Assembly: GCF_027579695.1 (NCBI RefSeq) | Contig: NC_083587.1 | Location: 186,001-250,000, forward strand | Source of the DNA: Neoarius graeffei | Taxonomy: Eukaryota; Chordata; Actinopteri; Siluriformes; Ariidae | Reading direction: 5' to 3' | DNA length: 64,000 nucleotides | Shown: one piece after another, positions 37,373-48,620 of the stretch | How the letters are laid out: every line of letters starts with the position of its first letter | How positions within the stretch are numbered: the first letter of the stretch is position 1 | The notes under the pieces: generated by a model | What the model saw: only the letters and a program-made list of their open reading frames with translations | The model's database searches: none | Told to the model about the DNA's origin: nothing | Program-made: the position numbers and the translations under genes

Positions 37373-40300
37373 ATGACAACTCCTGATAATAAACACACAT
37401 TAGGACTAGAAAACTTTGTATATACAGAACATAAAATAACAGGACATAGAACATGATATTGAGCCGGATAACAACTTACTCAATGATATAGAAAACAGCT
37501 GCAGTTATTACACAGATGAGCACTACAACGCAACTTTCCAATCAAAGCATAACATATCTATCATCCACTTCAATAGCAGAAGCCTATATGCCAACTTCCA
37601 CAGTATTAAAGAATATTTGAAACAGTTTAAGAACCCATTCAACATCATAGCAATTTCAGAGACATGGATCAGCACTGACAGACATGTGGACTTTGAGATG
37701 GAGGGTTATGATCTAAATCATATAAGCAGAGTGAAAAAGAGAGGAGGTGTGGCAATATATGTGGACAAAGGACTGAAGTATAAGGTGGTGGAGAGTATGA
37801 CAGCAGCTGTTGATAATCTGGTGGAATGTATCACAGTGGAAATTTGTATGGAAAAAGTAAAAAATATAATTGTGAGCTGTTTGTACAGAACTCCAGCATC
37901 AAGTATCGATATATTTGAAAACTGGATGGAAAACATGTTTTCTAACTCAGTGCAGAAGACTGTGTTTATCTGTGGGGATTATAATATTGATCTGTTCAAT
38001 CCAAAAAAGCATAAAATGACAGAAGATTTCATAAATACAATGTACAGTATGGGTTTATACCCAAAAATCACCAAACCTAGTAGAATTACTTCTCATTGTG
38101 TCACATTAATAGATAATATATTTACAAACAGTTTGGAAAATAATACAGAAAGTGGGCTTTTATATAATGACATCAGTGACCATTTGCCTGTATTTATTGT
38201 CTATCACTGTAATTACTGGAAACCTAAGGATATGAATCAGCTGAAATACAAACGGGTAAGAACCGAAGAAAACATAAGGATACTTAAGAGTGAATTACTT
38301 AAACAGAACTGGAGAGTCGTATATGAGGAAGAAGATATTGACAAAGCATACAGTGGAGTCCTAAATATATCTTTAAAACACTATATGATAAAACCTGTCC
38401 TGTAAGGAAATACAATGATGGACAAAAACAAGCAAATGGTCCATGGATCACCAAAGGATTAAAAAATGCCTGTAAAAAAAAAGAACACACTGTATAGACA
38501 ATTCATAAAAAAAAGAACTTTGGAGGCAGAAATTAAATATAAAAAATACAAGAATAAATTAACCAGCATTATGAGGACATGTAAGAAGGAATATTATAAT
38601 AAATTATTAGATAGTAATAAAAATAACATGAAGGGGCTATGGAATGTACTGAATAGTATTATTAGGAATAGAGCTAAAAACAAAAACACAAGCTACCCTG
38701 ATCATTATATTGAGAATGACAGATCAATAAATAATATGGAGGAAGTGGTAAATGGTTTTAATAGATTCTTTGTAAATGTGGGATCAGATTTGGCAGAAAA
38801 GATTCAGGATACAGACACACCTGGAGGGGCGGAGGCTGCTCGATGGGAGAGAAATCCTAAATCTATATTCCTTGGTGAAGTTGGCGTAAAAGACGTCATA
38901 GACATTGTAAGGAGAAGTGAAAGTAAAAACCTCCACTGACTGGAATGATATTGATATGAGTTTAATAAAAAAAAAGTTATTGAAGAAATTGCAGAACCAT
39001 TTACTCACATATGTAATATGTCTTTTCAATCTGGTAAATTTCCAAACAACATGAAAATAGCTAAAGTTATACCTTTATATAAATGTGGAGATAGACACCA
39101 TTACACAAATTACAGGCCAGTTTCTTTCCTCTCTCAGTTCTCCAAGATCCTAGAAAAACTGTTCACAGCAAAACTAGACAACTTCATTGAAAAATATGAA
39201 CTTTTAGCTGACAGTCAATACGGATTCCGGAAAGACAGATCAACAACCCTGGCATTAATGGAACTTATCGAGAAAATCACAAATGGTATAGACAATAAAA
39301 AACATGTTATGGGAATTTTCATAGATCTAAAGAAAGCATTTGATACAATAAATCATGACATTCTATTCAAAAAATTAGAGAGGTATGGTATCAGAGGGGT
39401 TGGTTTGGACTGGGTGAAGAGCTACTTAAGTAACAGGCAACAATTTGTAAAAATTGGAGATCACACATCTGATTATTTGCCCATAACATGTGGAGTACCG
39501 CAAGGGTCTGTCTTAGGTCCTAAACTGTTTATATTGTACATTAATGATTTATGTAATGTATCAAGTATAATGAAATGCATATTATTTGCTGATGATACAA
39601 ACATCTTTTACACCGGGGACAATGCACAGCAGCTTATGGAAACAATCACAACCGAAATTAATAAATTAAAAAGGTGGTTTAACGTAAACAAATTGTCATT
39701 GAATTTGAGTAAAACAAAGATTATGTTATTTGGAAAATATAAGTCGAACCCTCAAGTTGAATTGAAAATTGACAACATAACCATAGAAAGAGTGTATGAA
39801 ATAAAATTTCTGGGTGTGATTGTTGATCATAAAGTCTGCTGGAAACCACATATTAATCATGTTAAAGCAAAAATAGCAAAGATTACTGCAATTTTGGGGA
39901 AATCAAGACACATTCTGGACTATAAATCACTACATACTCTGTATAATGCACTCATACTTCCATATCTGAGCTACTGTGTGGAGATATGGGGTAATACCTA
40001 CAAATCTAACCTGCAGCCGTTATGCACATTACAAAAAAGAGCAATAAGAATCGTCAATAATACGGGATATCTTGAGCATACAAACGCATTATTCGTAAAA
40101 GCATACACTCTGAAATTCACTGATCTGGTTAAACACAAGACTGCACAAATTATGTATAAAGCAAGACATAACCTTCTTCCGGGTGAGGTACAAAATACGT
40201 TTATGGAAAGGCAGGGTGGGTCTAACCTGAGAGGGGAAATGAATTTTAAGAGAGTAAATGTTAGAACAACTCTGAAAAGTATGTGCATAACAGTCTGTGG

Positions 40301-40424
40301 GGTGAAATTGTGGAATGGTCTGGAAAATGAACTCAAAAATAGCACCAACATAAAACTGTTTAAAAAATTATATAAAAACATGTTAATAAAAATATATGAG
40401 AATGAGGACAGGCAGACTATATAG
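37373..40424 (+). pseudogene. LINE ORF2: endonuclease and reverse transcriptase, frameshifted
   Basis: Encodes the retrotransposition enzyme. The endonuclease part shows IIHFNSRSL near 37554, AISETW at about 37650, RGGVAIY, FICGDYNID near 37970 and SDHLPVF near 38180. The RT part shows VIPLYKCGDRHHYTNYRPVS, FIDLKKAFDTINH near 39325, GVPQGSVLGP near 39495 and ILFADDTNIFY near 39590, then a long C-terminal region. The frame is broken near 37450, 38370, 38475, 38928 and 38970. Three of these (38475, 38928, 38970) fall on runs of five or more A, and each side resumes a good frame. This could be true decay or homopolymer errors in the assembly. The exact clade (CR1, L2 or another Jockey-superfamily member) was not decided. 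Confidence 0.82.
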
Positions 40425-40869
40425 GTGATGATGAAATTGAGAGTAAGTCTGTGACTGGTCTTCTTGTATTTAGTGTATAGCTATAGGTATGTGTATATGT
40501 ATGTACTGTATATATGTATTGTATGTGTGTCTATATGCATAACATAAGTATCTGTATATATGATTTGATTTGGTCGATATTATACCATGTCGGTATGTTT
40601 TGGTATGTTTTCTTTTTTGTTTATTGCTTTTGTTTTCTTTTGTATATATAGTTTATTATGGTGGAAAGTGACATTTGATTAGCGGTGGTATAGAGGGTTA
40701 GGATTGGATAAGTTATTACTTCTTCCTAATCCTTTCTGAACATTATGTTATTGCCTTGTGGCTACGCTATTCTGTTTGTTTATGACGATGTTTTGATTAT
40801 TGCATTTTTTATTTAAATTTTTATTTTTATATCTTCTTTATTGTTCAGAATAAAGTAATCAATCAATCA

Positions 40870-42415
40870 AAACCTTTATATGCTCCCACTTGGGCAAATT
40901 ATCAAGAACAATTCAATTTTGTATCATTGCTATGCAGATGACACCCAAATTTATTTTGCTCTATCACCTAATGATTATACCCCCCTTGAATATCTCTACC
41001 AGTGTAGCAATCAAATCAACAACTGGATGTCACAAAATTTTCTTCAGCTGAACACAGATAAAACAGAAGTAATTCTATTTGGAAAAAAAGATGAAAGACT
41101 CAGGATTACCACTATTCTTGACACAAAGGGGATTAAAACAAAAGAAATGGTTAAAAATCTTGGTGTTTTCATTGACAGCGAGCTAAACTTTGACAGTCAA
41201 ATGAAAGCAATCACTAAAACGGCATTTTATCACCTAAAAAACATTTCCAAATTAAGAGGACTCATGTCAAAAAGTGATCTGGAAAAACTTATACATGCCT
41301 TCATCTCTAGTAGGGTTCTCATCTCATCATCTCTAGCCGCTTTATCCTTCTACAGGGTCGCAGGCAAGCTGGATCCTATCCCAGCTGACTATGGGCAAAA
41401 GGCGGGGTACACCCTGGACAAGTCGCCAGGTCATCACAGGGGTGACACATAGACACAGACAACAATTCACACTCACATTCACACCTACGGTCAATTTAGA
41501 GTCACCAGTTAACCTAACCTGCATGTCTTTGGACTGTGGGGGAAACCGGAGCACCCGGAGGAAACCCATGCGGACACGGGGAGAACATGCAAACTCCACA
41601 CAGAAAGGCCCTCGCCGGCCCCGGGGCTCGAACCCAGGACCTTCTTGCTGTGAGGCGACAGTGCTAACCACTACACCACCGTGCCACCCTCTAGTAGGGT
41701 TGATTACTGCAATGACCTTTTCACAGGCCTGCCAAAAAAAAAAATCAAACGACTTCAGCTGGTTCAAAATGCAGCGGCGAGGGTTCTCACACGAACAAAA
41801 AGAGCAGAGCACATTACTCCAATTCTAAGGTCCCTTCACTGGCTTCCAGTAAACTACAGAATTGACTTTAAAGCATTGCTGCTGGTGTACAAATCTCTAA
41901 ATGGTACAGGGCCCAATTACCTCTCTGATATGTTGCAGTGGCCTAACCCAATCAGATCTACCAGATCGCAGCAGCAAAATTTACTGGTAAAACCAGTTGT
42001 TAAAACAAAGTGTGGTGAAGCAGCTTTTAGCTACTATGCAGTACAGCTATGGAACCAACTGCCAGAGGATATCAAAAATGCTCCTGCTGTTGGCAGCTTC
42101 AAATCTAAAGACCAAGCTGTTTTCAGATGCTTTCTGCTAAATTATTAATATTGTCATCTCTACATGTTTTAAACTCTTAACTTTTACAGTCTCTGCATGT
42201 TTTTTAAATTTTCCTTAACTTTTATTCTATTTTATTTTGCTGTTTTTTTTTTTAAATTGAACTTTTCATTTTATTATTTTATTTCTACTATTGTTTAATT
42301 CTTATCATTTTTCTTCCTCATTTATTTTATGTAATTTTATTTTCTATTGCTTACTGTTTTTTGCTTTTACTTCTGTAAAGCACATTGAACTGCCACGGTG
42401 TATGAAATGTGCTAT
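40870..42415 (+). mobile_element. L2-type LINE, 3' part of ORF2, split by a SINE
   Basis: Frames read YCHYADDTQIYFALS-like RT motif 5 (as YHCYADDTQIYFAL, near 40930), MSQNFLQLNTDKTEVILFG, KNLGVFIDSELNFDSQ, and HLKNISKLRGLM. After the SINE they read DYCNDLFTGLP, RLQLVQNAAARVLTRTKR, EHITPILRSLHWLPVNYRI and AAFSYYAVQLWNQLPEDI to a stop at 42148. This is the usual C-terminal half of L2-family ORF2 in fish. The 5' half is missing: the copy starts at the end of the Jockey-like LINE. The 3' end TGAAATGTGCTATA is cut by the ISL2EU-like element and resumes as ATAAATAAACTTGCC at about 43808. Confidence 0.85.
41318..41688 (-). mobile_element. V-SINE-type SINE inside the L2 LINE
   Basis: The minus-strand copy runs from GGTGGCACGGTGGTGTAGTG (right end) to the ATGATGAGATGAGA tail (left end). 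The target duplication CTCTAGTAGGGTT is perfect, at 41305-41317 and 41689-41701, and falls within the L2 codons for SSR-VDYCN. It is close in sequence to the copy at 28676. Confidence 0.94.
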
Positions 42416-42477
42416 AGACCCTTTTCAGTCACGTGACCGCCATTTTGGACATGTAGTGGACTTCGGCTCGAATCAGT

Positions 42478-42858
42478 TTGAATGCGAGGAAGGCGACAAA
42501 CGAAAAACATAAAAGAAAAAGGAGCGAGATGCAGAAAACACCTTCACTATCCAGCGACATAGGGCATTTACAGGGCGAGCAGAGGGAGAGGTATTTGCAA
42601 AAATTGAGGTTAGCAGGCTTGGAGAACGACGTTTACCTGCTTCCACCAGGATTGTTCACTGACGTACGGAAGTACACGAAGCCCTCGTCTTTACCTGACT
42701 TCGGCCCACATGATCTGTATACCTATGTCGTTAAAAACCCATCGCCATACACATACATGCCAACGTCCGAGGTTCCGGAGCACGCTCCGGCTTGCTCCAG
42801 GAGTGCTCCGGCCGAGGTTCCGGAGCGCGCTCCGGCTTTACTGGATTTACTAGTTTAG
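42478..42858 (+). pseudogene. N-terminal fragment of the ISL2EU-associated YqaJ-type protein
   Basis: The frame contains GEQRERYLQKLRLAG, LPPGLFTD, LPDFGPHDLYTYVVKNPSPY, a segment like the conserved N-terminus of large fish proteins carrying a YqaJ-like nuclease, as I recall them. After about residue 95 it runs into the GC-rich repeat (VPEHAPACSRSAPAEVPERA) and stops at 42858. The nuclease domain itself is not present, so this is a remnant. Confidence 0.5.
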
Positions 42859-43288
42859 TGTAATTATGATCTGGCAGCTATTTACACCGGATCCAGTGTA
42901 AATAGCTGCTGGAGCCAACGTCCGAGAATTAAGCAGCGCGCTCTGGCTTGCTCGCCCTCAAATTAAGCAGCGCGCTCCGGCTTGCTCCCGGAGTGCTCCG
43001 GCCGAGGTTCCGGAGCTCGCTCCGGCTTGCTCGCCCTCAAATTAAGCAGCGCGGTCTGGCTTGCTCGCCCTCAAATTAAGCAGCGCGCTCCGGCTTGCTC
43101 CGGAGCAAGCCGCTTAATTTGAGGGCGAGCAAGCCGGAGCGAGCTCCGGAACCTCGGCTGGAGCACTCCGGGAGCAAGCCGGAGCGCGCTGCTTAATTCT
43201 CGGACGTTGGCTCCGGCAGCTATTTATACTGGATCCGGTGTAAATAGCTGCCGGATCATAATTACAGTAAACTAGTAAATCCAGTAAA
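42837..43288. repeat. Large GC-rich palindrome, centre at 43101/43102
   Basis: The left arm (42837-43101) and right arm (43102-43288) are inverted copies. The left begins CTTTACTGGATTTACTAG and the right ends with its inverse. The centre GGCTTGCTCCGGAGCAAGCC is a perfect 20-bp palindrome. The left arm is longer because a block with GCCCTCAAATTAAGCAGCGC is tandemly repeated in it. Each arm also holds a near-perfect smaller hairpin with AGCTATTTACAC and GTGTAAATAGCT around a GGATCC core. Confidence 0.93.
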
Positions 43289-43830
43289 GGAAAAACTTGA
43301 GACTGAAAGGTTTTAACAGTCATCCAAATGACTGAACATAAACATTGCTACAGTAACATACCAGCTATGATGTTGTTGACATTAGCTAGTCAACAATAGC
43401 TACTACAGAAGAACAAAGAGGTTACAATGGGTTATTTTAACCTATTTGGTTACACACTCGCCGCCACAGAATGTTAACAGCAATGTAATGCCTTTTCTGG
43501 CTAATTTTATTCGTCTTACCCCCAACAAAGTGGTCACTACACAAGCGTTGGTATGCCGAGGGCTGCCAATCTGTTAATGGCCACTATCCATCTTCTCCGT
43601 CGGGATCCGATAAAATGATAAACCTTGCCTTGTTTGTTGATGGTTACTACATCCAGGTGCACAACAATATAGTAGCATGATGGAAGTCTTGCTGAAAATA
43701 AACACTTTCTTTGCTGCCGTTCCTCAATGCTGGCTGTGGTAAACTACTGGTAGTACACGTCCAAAATGGCGGCCGCGTTTGTCGTGACGCCACGTGAAAA
43801 GGGTCCATATAAATAAACTTGCCTCGCCTT

Positions 43831-46132
43831 GTCGCTCTCCCCCGCACCCATTTCGCTCCTGACCGCATCCTCGATTGAAAGGTGGGGGAGGTGCAGGTTC
43901 CGCAGCTCCGTCAGGCAGTAGCAGTGCAGGTGCGGGGGGAGTGCCCCTCCCCTTGATGGGCCATCAATTAAGGCTGAGCTGAAGGCAGAGAGGGCACCAC
44001 AATATTCTGCACTTCTCAACTCTGACTCACAAGCCTGGTTTTGTTTGAAATTTAGAGAACAATCACATTTATCTCTGCAGTTAACTATTTATAGTTAACT
44101 TAACTTATTATACTTAACTTATTCTTATTTTAATATTAACATTTTTTTTACTTTACAAAGTAAAAAAAAAATGTTAACATTAAAATAAGAATGCCCCCTT
44201 CTTAAAAATAAAATGTAACCATGTACACCCAGTTATCTCTATATGTAAATCAGTAGAGCGTTTACCTAAGGAAAAGTAGTAATATTACACTGTATAAATA
44301 CTCAGTTACAAGTAAATATCCTACCAAAACTATTCATAATGCAAAATAGCCAATTTCAGAATAATATTATTGTATTATAATTATCATGGATCAATGTGTA
44401 ATTTTACAGCTGGTAAAGGTGGAGCTAATTTTAATTATATAGAGCTGGGCTGAATTTCCCTCTGGGGATCAATATATTCTTATATTAACCTATAATAGTA
44501 CATTAACATTTATTCACAGATTATTGTAACAGTCCAGGTCAGTGCTACATCTTAAAAATTACAATACTAGTAGTTATGATGAAAAAATAATAATTAAATG
44601 TGAAACTGGATGGCCAATGCTGATGCTCACATACATAAGAATACACAAACAGCTTCAATTGACCCCATACATAGTTTGAATGTCTAACCCATGTTTCATC
44701 CCAACCTGTCATTTAAGTGTTATTTTTCTCTGTTCACTGGCCTTGTCTCTTTATTGTGTTTCATGTTTCACCCACCTTACTGTAACTTGGAGATTTTGTC
44801 TTCTTTTTGAATTTTTCCTCAGTCTGCAATACATGCTGATCCTTAGTGTTATAGGTTTGAGCTGTTAATTACTCATGTTATGTGTCCCTGGTAAGGATCC
44901 TAAGGTCCATTACATGAGATCACTGACTTACTAGGTTGTAAGCTTATATAAAATCAGCTAAATAACAAAGTGATATGGATGTAAATTTACTTTAGTGAAT
45001 TATTGTGTAGACGGAGACTCCCAAGAACAAGCTGCAGGTACCATCAGGGAACTAGGAGCGACAATGGGGCCAGAGCCTCAAGCTTATATTAACTGAACCA
45101 GGGAGTGGATCTCCCTCATATTATCTACCATCCATGTACCGGACAGTAAGTGGCCAAACAGCCACTCTGCATAATATAGTATGGAGGGAGCAGTGTCTGC
45201 CAAAGTTTGTCAGAAGTTGAGGCCTGCTAGCCTGTCCCATGCAGTACTCACCCAGTAACACCACGCAGGACACTAATAATTCTCCCCCGAGACAAACATG
45301 TCAGTCACTGGCTGTCCAAAGTGATGTCAGAGGCACCAAATCAAAACATTAACAGTGGACATTTTAAAGCCTCATTCTTGTGTAACTCAAAAAGTACCAC
45401 AGACCAAGTAATTATTTTACTGCTGATGGCCAAACAGTTTGTAAAAAGGATTGTAAAAAGGAATCAAAGTTTACCTAAATTTAATTTATTAATTAAATTT
45501 AAATTTTTAACTAATCCAGCAGCTGAACACACTCATGGTGTTTTTTCTACAATGGAACTCAAACTTTGTTCAGAAAGTTGGTCCAACACTATTGCAGAAG
45601 TTCCTACAAATGTGTTGCACTTGCAGGTTTCTTTGCTTTCACCTACTGTCCAGTTCATCAAACCAGCTCCATGTGGCTTAGGTCTGGAGACTATGCTGGT
45701 CTTCATCATGTGAAGCCACCGTCTGGTTCTGTTCTTCTAATGTTGTGGCTCATTACCTTGCTGTAGGATGAACCTCTGACTCACCAGTCTGTCTTCTTCT
45801 GTTACTGGTCTTTTTCTCTGCATTCTGACAGCAGTAGACAGTACTACTTCCTGTAGTACAGTATTGTCCTAATAATGCTTCAGATAGTGTACTAACGCAG
45901 TCTATTTAAACACTGCCTTAATTCATTCATGAAATTTACTCCTCTTGCTACAGAAAAGCTGTAAATTAAGTCATTATCCCTCATTATCATCATTAAGTCT
46001 TGATCCCTGAAAAATGTTTAACCCTGAAATTTACATCATTTGGTGACCTTACCCTTACCCTCTACAGCAGCTCTTTGAGGCTGTACTATGGCAGGTAGAG
46101 CAAGGTGACTTTCTAACATCTGTCCAGGGACT
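43831..46132. other. Long non-coding stretch
   Basis: No gene recognised. A GC-richer part at 43850-43990 is followed by AT-rich DNA. An inverted pair of ACTTTACAAAGTAAA-centred sequence lies near 44150 (TGTTAACATTAAAATAAG on one side, its inverse on the other). The stretch around 45540-45900 looks like a decayed repeat, possibly the leader of a Tc1-like element, but without terminal repeats I cannot support it. Confidence 0.4.
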
Positions 46133-46134
46133 AT

Positions 46135-46250
46135 AGAGGTTTTCGACATGACGTCACAGGTGACGTGATGCCCCGGTGTCCGCCATTTTGAAGGTCAAGC
46201 TAGCTAATGTCAACAACAGTAGCTAGTATGTTACTGTAGCAATGTGTGAA
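46135..46250 (+). mobile_element. Left-end fragment of an ISL2EU-like element
   Basis: AGAGGTTTTCGACATGACGT follows AT, then come GTGTCCGCCATTTTGAAG and a GCTAGCTAATGTCAACAACA stretch. The last part is the inverse of sequence inside the 42416-43806 element (near 43325-43400). This is an end fragment of a relative; no right end was found. Confidence 0.5.
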
Positions 46251-46290
46251 GGAAATTAGATAGTGGATGCTTATTACCTTCCTTCTCCTT

Positions 46291-46698
46291 AAGAAACCAA
46301 GCCTTTATTTGTCACACATACACTCAAGGACAGACTTAAGCACACAGTGAAATTTAACCTCTGGATTTAACCCATCTGATGCAGTTAACACATACAAGTG
46401 AGCAATGAGCACACACACAGAGCAGTGGGCAGCCATGCTACAGCACCCAGCGAGCAGTTGGGCATTAGGTGTTTTGCTCAACTGCACTTCAGCCAAACCT
46501 CATGGCCACCCCATGTTAACCGAAAGACTGCATGTCTTTGAACTGTGGGGGACACTGGAGCACCTGGAGGAAACCCATGCAAACACAGGGAGAATATGCA
46601 GACTCCACACAGAAAGGCCCTCGTCAGCCGCTGGGCTCAAACCCAGAACCTTCTTACTATGAGGGGACAGTGCTAACCACTACACTACCCTGCCACCC
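46291..46698 (-). mobile_element. V-SINE-core SINE of a second subfamily
   Basis: On the minus strand the head (GGGTGGCAGGGTAGTGTAGT) and core are those of V-SINEs. The tail is different: it carries TTTGCTGAAGTGCAGTTGAG-type sequence, GGGTTAAATCCAGAGGTTAAA, and ends GTGACAAATAAAGGCTT. The same tail type ends the copy at 50335-50610. A target duplication is not clear (short CCTNAA-like flanks only). Confidence 0.8.
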
Positions 46699-46778
46699 TG
46701 AACTCTGACAAGACAGATGTACTTGTACTAGGACCACATGCAGCTAGAAGTAGGTTTTCTGATTACATAGTAACTCTG

Positions 46779-47146
46779 AGGGCAGCATGATGGTGTAATG
46801 GTTAGCACTGTCACCTCTCAGCAAGAAGGTCCTGAGTTCGAGCCCAGTGGCCGATGAGGGTCTTTCTGTGTGGAGTTTGCATGTTCTCCCCGTGTCTGTG
46901 TGGGTTTCCTCTGGGTGCTCCAATTTCCCACACAGTACAAAGACATACAGGTTAGGCTAATTGGTGACTCTAAATTAACCATAGGTGTGAATGGTTATTT
47001 GTCTCTATGTATTAGCCCTGCGATGACCTGGTGACTTGTCCAGGGTGTACCCTGCCTCTCGCCCATAGTCAGCTGGGATAGGCTCCAGCTTGCCTGCGAC
47101 CCTGTACAGGATAAGTGGCTACAGATAATGGATGGATGGATGGATG
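46779..47146 (+). mobile_element. V-SINE-type SINE with GGAT-repeat tail
   Basis: The head GGGCAGCATGATGGTGTAAT, the core and a tail ending in GATAATGGATGGATGGATGG are present. The 9-bp target duplication GTAACTCTG is at 46770-46778 and 47147-47155, within L2 coding sequence. It is more diverged than the copies at 28676 and 41318. Confidence 0.9.
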
Positions 47147-47209
47147 GTAACTCTGGATGGCCTTTCTGTTTCTTAATGTGCAGCAGTAAAAGACCTCAGT
47201 GTGATCATT

Positions 47210-47911
47210 CAGTACGTTTACATGCGCATCCAAATCGAGCTGCTGTCGGTAATCGAGCAAAGGGTCCCAGCAGGGGTGCCAGAGAAATCCAATCCTACAT
47301 GCATACTGTGAAATCGAGCTATTGAGTGAGGTGCATTGTGCACCCGAGCCACAGGTGGTGCTACACGCCCCATCGTGTTGGTACACTTCCGGTTGTCGTC
47401 ATGAAGAAAAGCTATTCAAGAGTATAAACAAAGGGACTACAGGCAGAAATTAGCATGTACTGCTATAACCTGGTACAGACATCTGTCTTTACCACAAGGA
47501 TAATGTTTAATTTGTGCACTGTCCCTTTTAAAAATAAAATAAACTCTAAACTCTAAGAAGAGTGTTTGTAGTTTGTATGTACGAACAGAAGTGTTCCTCA
47601 TAAAGTGGGCAGCTAAGGTGAAGTGTCATGCCGACCGAGGCTGTTGTGTTTCCCGCTTGTGGTCTCGTCACTCGTCACTTCCGGAAGGGGCAGTGCTGAA
47701 GTAAGTAGATCGAATACGTAGCTCGATAGGGTTTACATGCACTAAGTAGCTCGGCAGAAATCGCATAATCTAGGTCGTGTAGCTCGATTGCGAGAAATCA
47801 AGTTCGGTTCAATTTCAGCCTAGCTAAGGTGTTTACATGCCATTTAGAACTTCGATTTCAGACGAGCAACGGCAGAAATTCGATTTCCTCTATGTGCATG
47901 TAAACACACTG
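47210..47911. mobile_element. 702-bp inverted-repeat element, non-autonomous
   Basis: Left end CAGTACGTTTACATGCGCAT and right end ATGTGCATGTAAACACACTG are inverted repeats (CAGTRYGTTTACATG). ATT flanks both sides (47207-47209 and 47912-47914), a likely 3-bp target duplication, and L2 codons continue across it. Inside, CTCGAT motifs recur near both ends. No protein is encoded. The superfamily is not settled; 3-bp duplications occur in CACTA and in PIF/Harbinger elements. Confidence 0.85.
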
Positions 47912-47978
47912 ATTGACTCCAGTCTTTCATTTGAAACTCATACAGACAACATTACGGGGATAGCTTTCTTTCATCTCA

Positions 47979-48337
47979 TTATCTCTAGCCGCTTTATCCT
48001 GTTCTACAGGATCGCAGGCTATCCTGTTCTACAGGGTCGCAGGCAAGCTGGAGCCTATCCCAGCTGACTATGGGCGAAAGGCGGGGTACACCCTGGACAA
48101 GTCGCCAGGTCATCACAGGGCTGACACATAGACACAGACAACCATTCACACTCACGCTCAATTTAGAGTCACCAGTTAACCTAACCTGCATGTCTTTGGA
48201 CGAAACCGGAGCACCCGGAGGAAACCCACGCAGACACAGGGAGAACATGCAAACTCCACACAGAAAGGCCCTCGCCGGCCCCAGGGCTCGAACCCAGGAC
48301 CTTCTTGCTGTGAGGCGACAGTGCTAACCACTACACC
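47979..48337 (-). mobile_element. V-SINE-type SINE with internal 22-bp duplication
   Basis: A minus-strand copy flanked by TTTCTTTCATCTCA at 47965-47978 and 48338-48351 (perfect 14 bp). Near its tail the segment TCCTGTTCTACAGGRTCGCAGG occurs twice in tandem (about 47997 and 48019, marked here only for position). A short deletion removes part of the core near 48200. Confidence 0.92.
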
Positions 48338-48360
48338 TTTCTTTCATCTCAGGAATATTA

Positions 48361-48620
48361 AAAGTGGATGTAAAAAGTGTACACACCCCATTAAAATGAT
48401 AGGTTTTTCTGATGTAAAAAAAAAGACCACGATAAATAATTTCAAAACATTTCCCACCTTTAATGTGACCTATAACCTGTACAATTCAATTGTACAACAA
48501 ACAAATCTGTTAGGGGGAAAACATAAAGAAATAAAAAATGTACAATAAGCTGGTTGCATAAGTGTGCACACCCTTAAACTAATACTTTGTTGAAGCACCT
48601 TTTGATTTAATTACAGTATT
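48361..48620. mobile_element. Tc1-like end fragment
   Basis: GTGGATGTAAAAAGTGTACA and CACCCC begin the stretch, and GTGCACACCCTTAAAC with CTTTGTTGAAGCACC end it, as in the terminal region of fish Tc1-like elements. No transposase remains. Confidence 0.5.

Larger units (their letters stand above)
35466..40868 (+). mobile_element. Jockey/CR1-like LINE, interrupted by a Tc1-like element
   Basis: A non-LTR retrotransposon with an ORF1 remnant, then ORF2 with an apurinic endonuclease and reverse transcriptase, a 440-bp 3' UTR and a 3' end of tandem ATCA units (about 40857-40868). A 1563-bp Tc1-like transposon lies inside ORF1. The left end is not certain; coding similarity is clear only from about 35630. 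At its right end it abuts L2 coding sequence at about 40870. The RT keeps the FADD box, but ORF2 has several frame changes (see its own entry), so this copy is not active as read here. Confidence 0.8.
42416..43806 (+). mobile_element. ISL2EU-like (Harbinger-related) DNA transposon, gene-depleted
   Basis: A 1391-bp insertion in the tail of the L2 LINE, with AT on each side (42414-42415, 43807-43808). Left end AGACCCTTTTCAGTCACGTG and right end CACGTGAAAAGGGTCC are imperfect inverted repeats, followed inward by CCGCCATTTTGGAC and its inverse. Left of centre is an N-terminal piece of a protein I associate with ISL2EU elements that encode a YqaJ-type nuclease. The centre is a GC-rich palindrome. 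No transposase is left. Family assignment is from the protein fragment and the 2-bp duplication, not from a database. Confidence 0.6.
46250..48360 (+). mobile_element. Second L2-type LINE fragment, split by three SINEs and an inverted-repeat element
   Basis: Pieces of one RT C-terminal region are found in order: WMLITFLLL before 46291, LNSDKTDVLVLGPHAARSRF at about 46700-46760, LDGLSVS and AAVKDLSVII at 47150-47208, DSSLSFETHTDNITGIAFFH at 47914-47970, and FFHLRNI at 48338-48357. Between them lie a SINE (minus), a SINE (plus), a 702-bp inverted-repeat element and a SINE (minus). The fragment ends where a Tc1-like scrap starts. Confidence 0.8.

Noticed and set aside
42837-43288. Bacterial-type attenuator or toxin-linked palindrome
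   Set aside because: It lies inside a eukaryotic DNA transposon between matching terminal repeats.
44680-45713. Small frames at 44680-44868 and 45321-45713
   Set aside because: Low-complexity or repeat-like translation, no domain, no splice or promoter context.
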